Shown here in pieces: positions 6,020 to 8,036 of a stretch of DNA of 8,036 nt. The position numbers and the translations under genes were made by a program. The notes below the pieces were generated by a model. It made no database searches, was not told where the DNA came from, and worked only from the letters and a program-made list of their open reading frames with translations. Every line of letters starts with the position of its first letter. Position 1 is the stretch's first letter. The stretch is from the NCBI GenBank assembly GCA_900770015.1, contig CAAGIU010000134.1, positions 1 through 8,036 on the forward strand. The letters are read 5' to 3'. The DNA comes from an uncultured Oscillospiraceae bacterium. GTDB taxonomy: Bacteria > Bacillota_A > Clostridia > Oscillospirales > Oscillospiraceae.

Positions 6020-8036
6020 ATGAACGTTGTCATCATCGGCGGCGTTGCCGCAGGCACCAAGGCTGCTGCCAAGCTGCTGCGCAAAGACAGAAGTCTGGAT
6101 GTCACCATCTACACCAAGGGCAGCGAGATCTCCTACGCAGGCTGCGGTCTTCCCTACTATGTGGGCGGTAGCATCGAAAGCCGGGAGGAGCTCATTGTCA
6201 ACACCCCCGCAAAGTTCTCCGGCCTCACCGGAACCAAAGTGGTCACCGAAGCCGAAGCAACCGGGCTGGATGCCGGGGCAAAAACCGTCACCATCCGCCG
6301 GAATGGTCAGGAAGAGCATGTGCCCTATGACCGTCTGATTCTGGCCGTGGGCGCCCAGCCCTTTGTTCCTGAGGTTCCCGGCGTGGAGCTGCCCGGCGTA
6401 TTCACCATGCGCACCCCCGGCGACGCGGTGGGTCTGCGGGAGTATGTGGAAACCAACCGCTGCCGCAATGCCGTTGTGGTGGGCGGCGGCTTCATCGGTC
6501 TGGAAATTGCCGAAAATCTCATGGCCAAGGGTCTGAACGTCACCGTCATCGACATGGCGGATCAGGTCATGCCGAATATCTTCGACCCCGAAATGGCCGA
6601 CTTCATCCGCAAGAATCTCCAAAGCAAGGGCATGCGCATCCGCACCGCCACCGCCTTCCAGGGCGTTACCGGCGACGGCAGGGTTCAGGGCGTTCTGACC
6701 TCCGCCGGCAGCGTCAGCGCCGACGTGGCGGTTCTCGCCATCGGCATCCGTCCCGCCACCGGCTTCCTGGAAAGCTCCGGTCTGGAGATGGTCAAGGGCG
6801 CCATCTGCGTGGATGAAGCCATGAAGACCAACCTGCCCGATGTCTACGCCGTGGGCGACTGCGCCCTGGTGCACAACCGGATTACCGGAAAGCAGCAGTG
6901 GTCTGCCATGGGCTCCACCGCCAACATCTCCGCCAGAAGTCTGGCCGCAGAAACTCCCTACCCCGGCTGCATGGGCACCGGCGTTGTCCGGCTGTCCGAC
7001 GATCTCAACGCAGGCCGCACCGGTCTGACCGAGGCCCAGGCCAGGGATGCAGGCTTTGATGTGGAGACTGCCCTGTGCGTCCTGGACGACAAGCCCCACT
7101 ACTATCCCGGCTCTGCCTCCTTCACCATCAAGCTGCTGGCCGACCGGACAAGCCGCCGTCTGCTGGGCATCCAGGTGCTGGGCGCCGGCGCCGTGGACAA
7201 GCTGGTGGACATCGCCGTCACCGGCATGGCCATGAATGCCAGGCTGGACGATTTCAACACCCTGGACTACGCCTACGCGCCTCCCTTCTCCACCGCCATA
7301 CATCCCTTCGTCCAGGCCTGCTATGTGCTGGAGAACAAGCTGGACGGCATTCTGGAGAGCTTCACCCCCGCCCAGTACGCCGCCGGCATGGCCAAGGGCT
7401 ACAAGGTCATCGACGTCAAGCCCGAGCCTGGCATTCCCGGCGCTCCCTGGGTGGATCTGGCCCGCTTCGACGGCACCATCGAGGGCATTAACAAGGACGA
7501 CAAGCTCCTGCTGGTCTGCAACCGGGGCCGCCGGGGCTACCTGCTGCAGAATCGCATGAAGGCCGCAGGCTTCACCAATACAAAGGTTCTGGAGGGCGGC
7601 ACCTTCTTCAACAATGTGAAGGTCACCGTCCCCGGCGGCAAGCTAGACCCCGCCGAGATCAAGCGGGTCAAGAGCCTGGGCTGCCTGCAGGACAAGCGCT
7701 TCCCCGATGTGTTCAACGTCCGGGTCATCACCCGCAACGGCAAAATCACCGCCGAGGAGCAGAAGGCCATCGCCGAGGCCTCCGAGCTGTTCGGCAGCAG
7801 CGCCGTGACCATGACCACCCGCCTGACCCTGGAAATCCAGGGCGTCAAGTACGAAAACCTCCAGCCCCTGATGGACTTCCTCCACGATCGTGGTCTGGAA
7901 ACCGGCGGCACCGGCTCTCTGGTGCGGCCCGTGGTCTCCTGCAAGGGCACCACCTGCCAGTACGGCCTGCTGGACTCCTTCGACCTCAGCGAGAAGCTGC
8001 ATGAGAAGTTCTATGTGGGCTACCACAGCGTCACCC
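6020..8036 (+). CDS. CoA-disulfide reductase / rhodanese / nitrite-sulfite reductase-type fusion protein, 3'-truncated by window edge
   Basis: Flavoprotein disulfide reductase expected to use NAD(P)H to reduce CoA-disulfide, CoA-persulfide or polysulfide. 672 codons are present with no stop. The ATG at 6020 begins directly at the FAD-binding MNVVIIGGVAAGTKAA and has AAAGGA at 6004-6009. Residues 1-445 form the CoA-disulfide reductase: SYAGCGLPYY with redox C42, GGGFIGLEIAE NAD(P)-binding motif (155-165), VYAVGDC with FAD-contacting D280, and Y361/Y362 and Y419 (YAPPF), which match tyrosines I recall as important in the Staphylococcus aureus enzyme. About 460-532 is a rhodanese-like domain with catalytic-type C500 (VCNRGRRGY). 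About 553-632 resembles the ferredoxin-like half-domain of nitrite/sulfite reductases, and from 636 the siroheme/4Fe-4S domain begins with C641 and C646. The second cysteine pair lies beyond the window. No signal peptide, so cytoplasmic. NADH oxidase activity is an alternative; a sulfur role is better supported by the fusions. Confidence 0.93.
   Translation, partial: MNVVIIGGVAAGTKAAAKLLRKDRSLDVTIYTKGSEISYAGCGLPYYVGGSIESREELIVNTPAKFSGLTGTKVVTEAEATGLDAGAKTVTIRRNGQEEHVPYDRLILAVGAQPFVPEVPGVELPGVFTMRTPGDAVGLREYVETNRCRNAVVVGGGFIGLEIAENLMAKGLNVTVIDMADQVMPNIFDPEMADFIRKNLQSKGMRIRTATAFQGVTGDGRVQGVLTSAGSVSADVAVLAIGIRPATGFLESSGLEMVKGAICVDEAMKTNLPDVYAVGDCALVHNRITGKQQWSAMGSTANISARSLAAETPYPGCMGTGVVRLSDDLNAGRTGLTEAQARDAGFDVETALCVLDDKPHYYPGSASFTIKLLADRTSRRLLGIQVLGAGAVDKLVDIAVTGMAMNARLDDFNTLDYAYAPPFSTAIHPFVQACYVLENKLDGILESFTPAQYAAGMAKGYKVIDVKPEPGIPGAPWVDLARFDGTIEGINKDDKLLLVCNRGRRGYLLQNRMKAAGFTNTKVLEGGTFFNNVKVTVPGGKLDPAEIKRVKSLGCLQDKRFPDVFNVRVITRNGKITAEEQKAIAEASELFGSSAVTMTTRLTLEIQGVKYENLQPLMDFLHDRGLETGGTGSLVRPVVSCKGTTCQYGLLDSFDLSEKLHEKFYVGYHSVT

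Noticed and set aside
5833..6171. A 112-codon plus-strand frame starting two bases after the GtrA stop
   Set aside because: It reads through the terminator stem, the promoter and the start of the next gene, and its C-terminal part is an out-of-frame copy of the CoA-disulfide reductase. No family resemblance and no proper ribosome binding site.
5999..7303. A 434-codon minus-strand frame opposite the CoA-disulfide reductase gene
   Set aside because: The sense strand has clear FAD and NAD(P) motifs in order. The antisense product is glycine/histidine/alanine-rich with no recognisable motif, the same G/C-bias artefact.

Overview
The window is GC-rich, densely coded on the + strand, and reads like a gut-type Firmicute of the class Clostridia. 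An Oscillospiraceae/Ruminococcaceae relative is my best guess. This rests on two GH3 glycosidases (one with the swapped domain order known from Ruminococcus and Butyrivibrio), strong AAGGAG-type ribosome binding sites, and a clostridial-looking CoA-disulfide reductase fusion. The genus cannot be fixed from the sequence alone.

Layout: (1) positions 1-2707 hold the 3' part of a domain-permuted GH3 glycosidase with a C-terminal membrane anchor; its start lies upstream of the window. (2) Positions 2708-2838 carry a UUCG-capped terminator-like hairpin and a second small hairpin. (3) Positions 2839-5268 encode a conventional-order GH3 beta-glycosidase with no signal peptide, so it is probably cytoplasmic. 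(4) Positions 5270-5830 encode a GtrA-family membrane protein starting one base after the GH3 stop, so the two are almost certainly co-transcribed. (5) Positions 5831-6019 hold an 11-bp perfect terminator stem, then a good sigma-A-type promoter overlapped by two inverted repeats, then a short leader. (6) Positions 6020-8036 encode a fusion of CoA-disulfide reductase, a rhodanese domain and the start of a nitrite/sulfite reductase-type domain; it runs off the right edge.

The window has two functional parts. The left part is carbohydrate work: an exported, membrane-tethered GH3 could trim glycosides outside the cell, and the cytoplasmic GH3 could finish imported oligosaccharides or glycosides. 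The GtrA protein suggests a link to lipid-linked sugar or cell-surface glycan, but that link is inference. The right part is an independent unit for sulfur or thiol redox, set off by its own terminator and promoter. The most noteworthy object is the multi-domain sulfur enzyme with its candidate operator region. I saw no tRNA, rRNA, CRISPR array, insertion sequence or phage gene, and no gene-free stretch longer than 300 bases.
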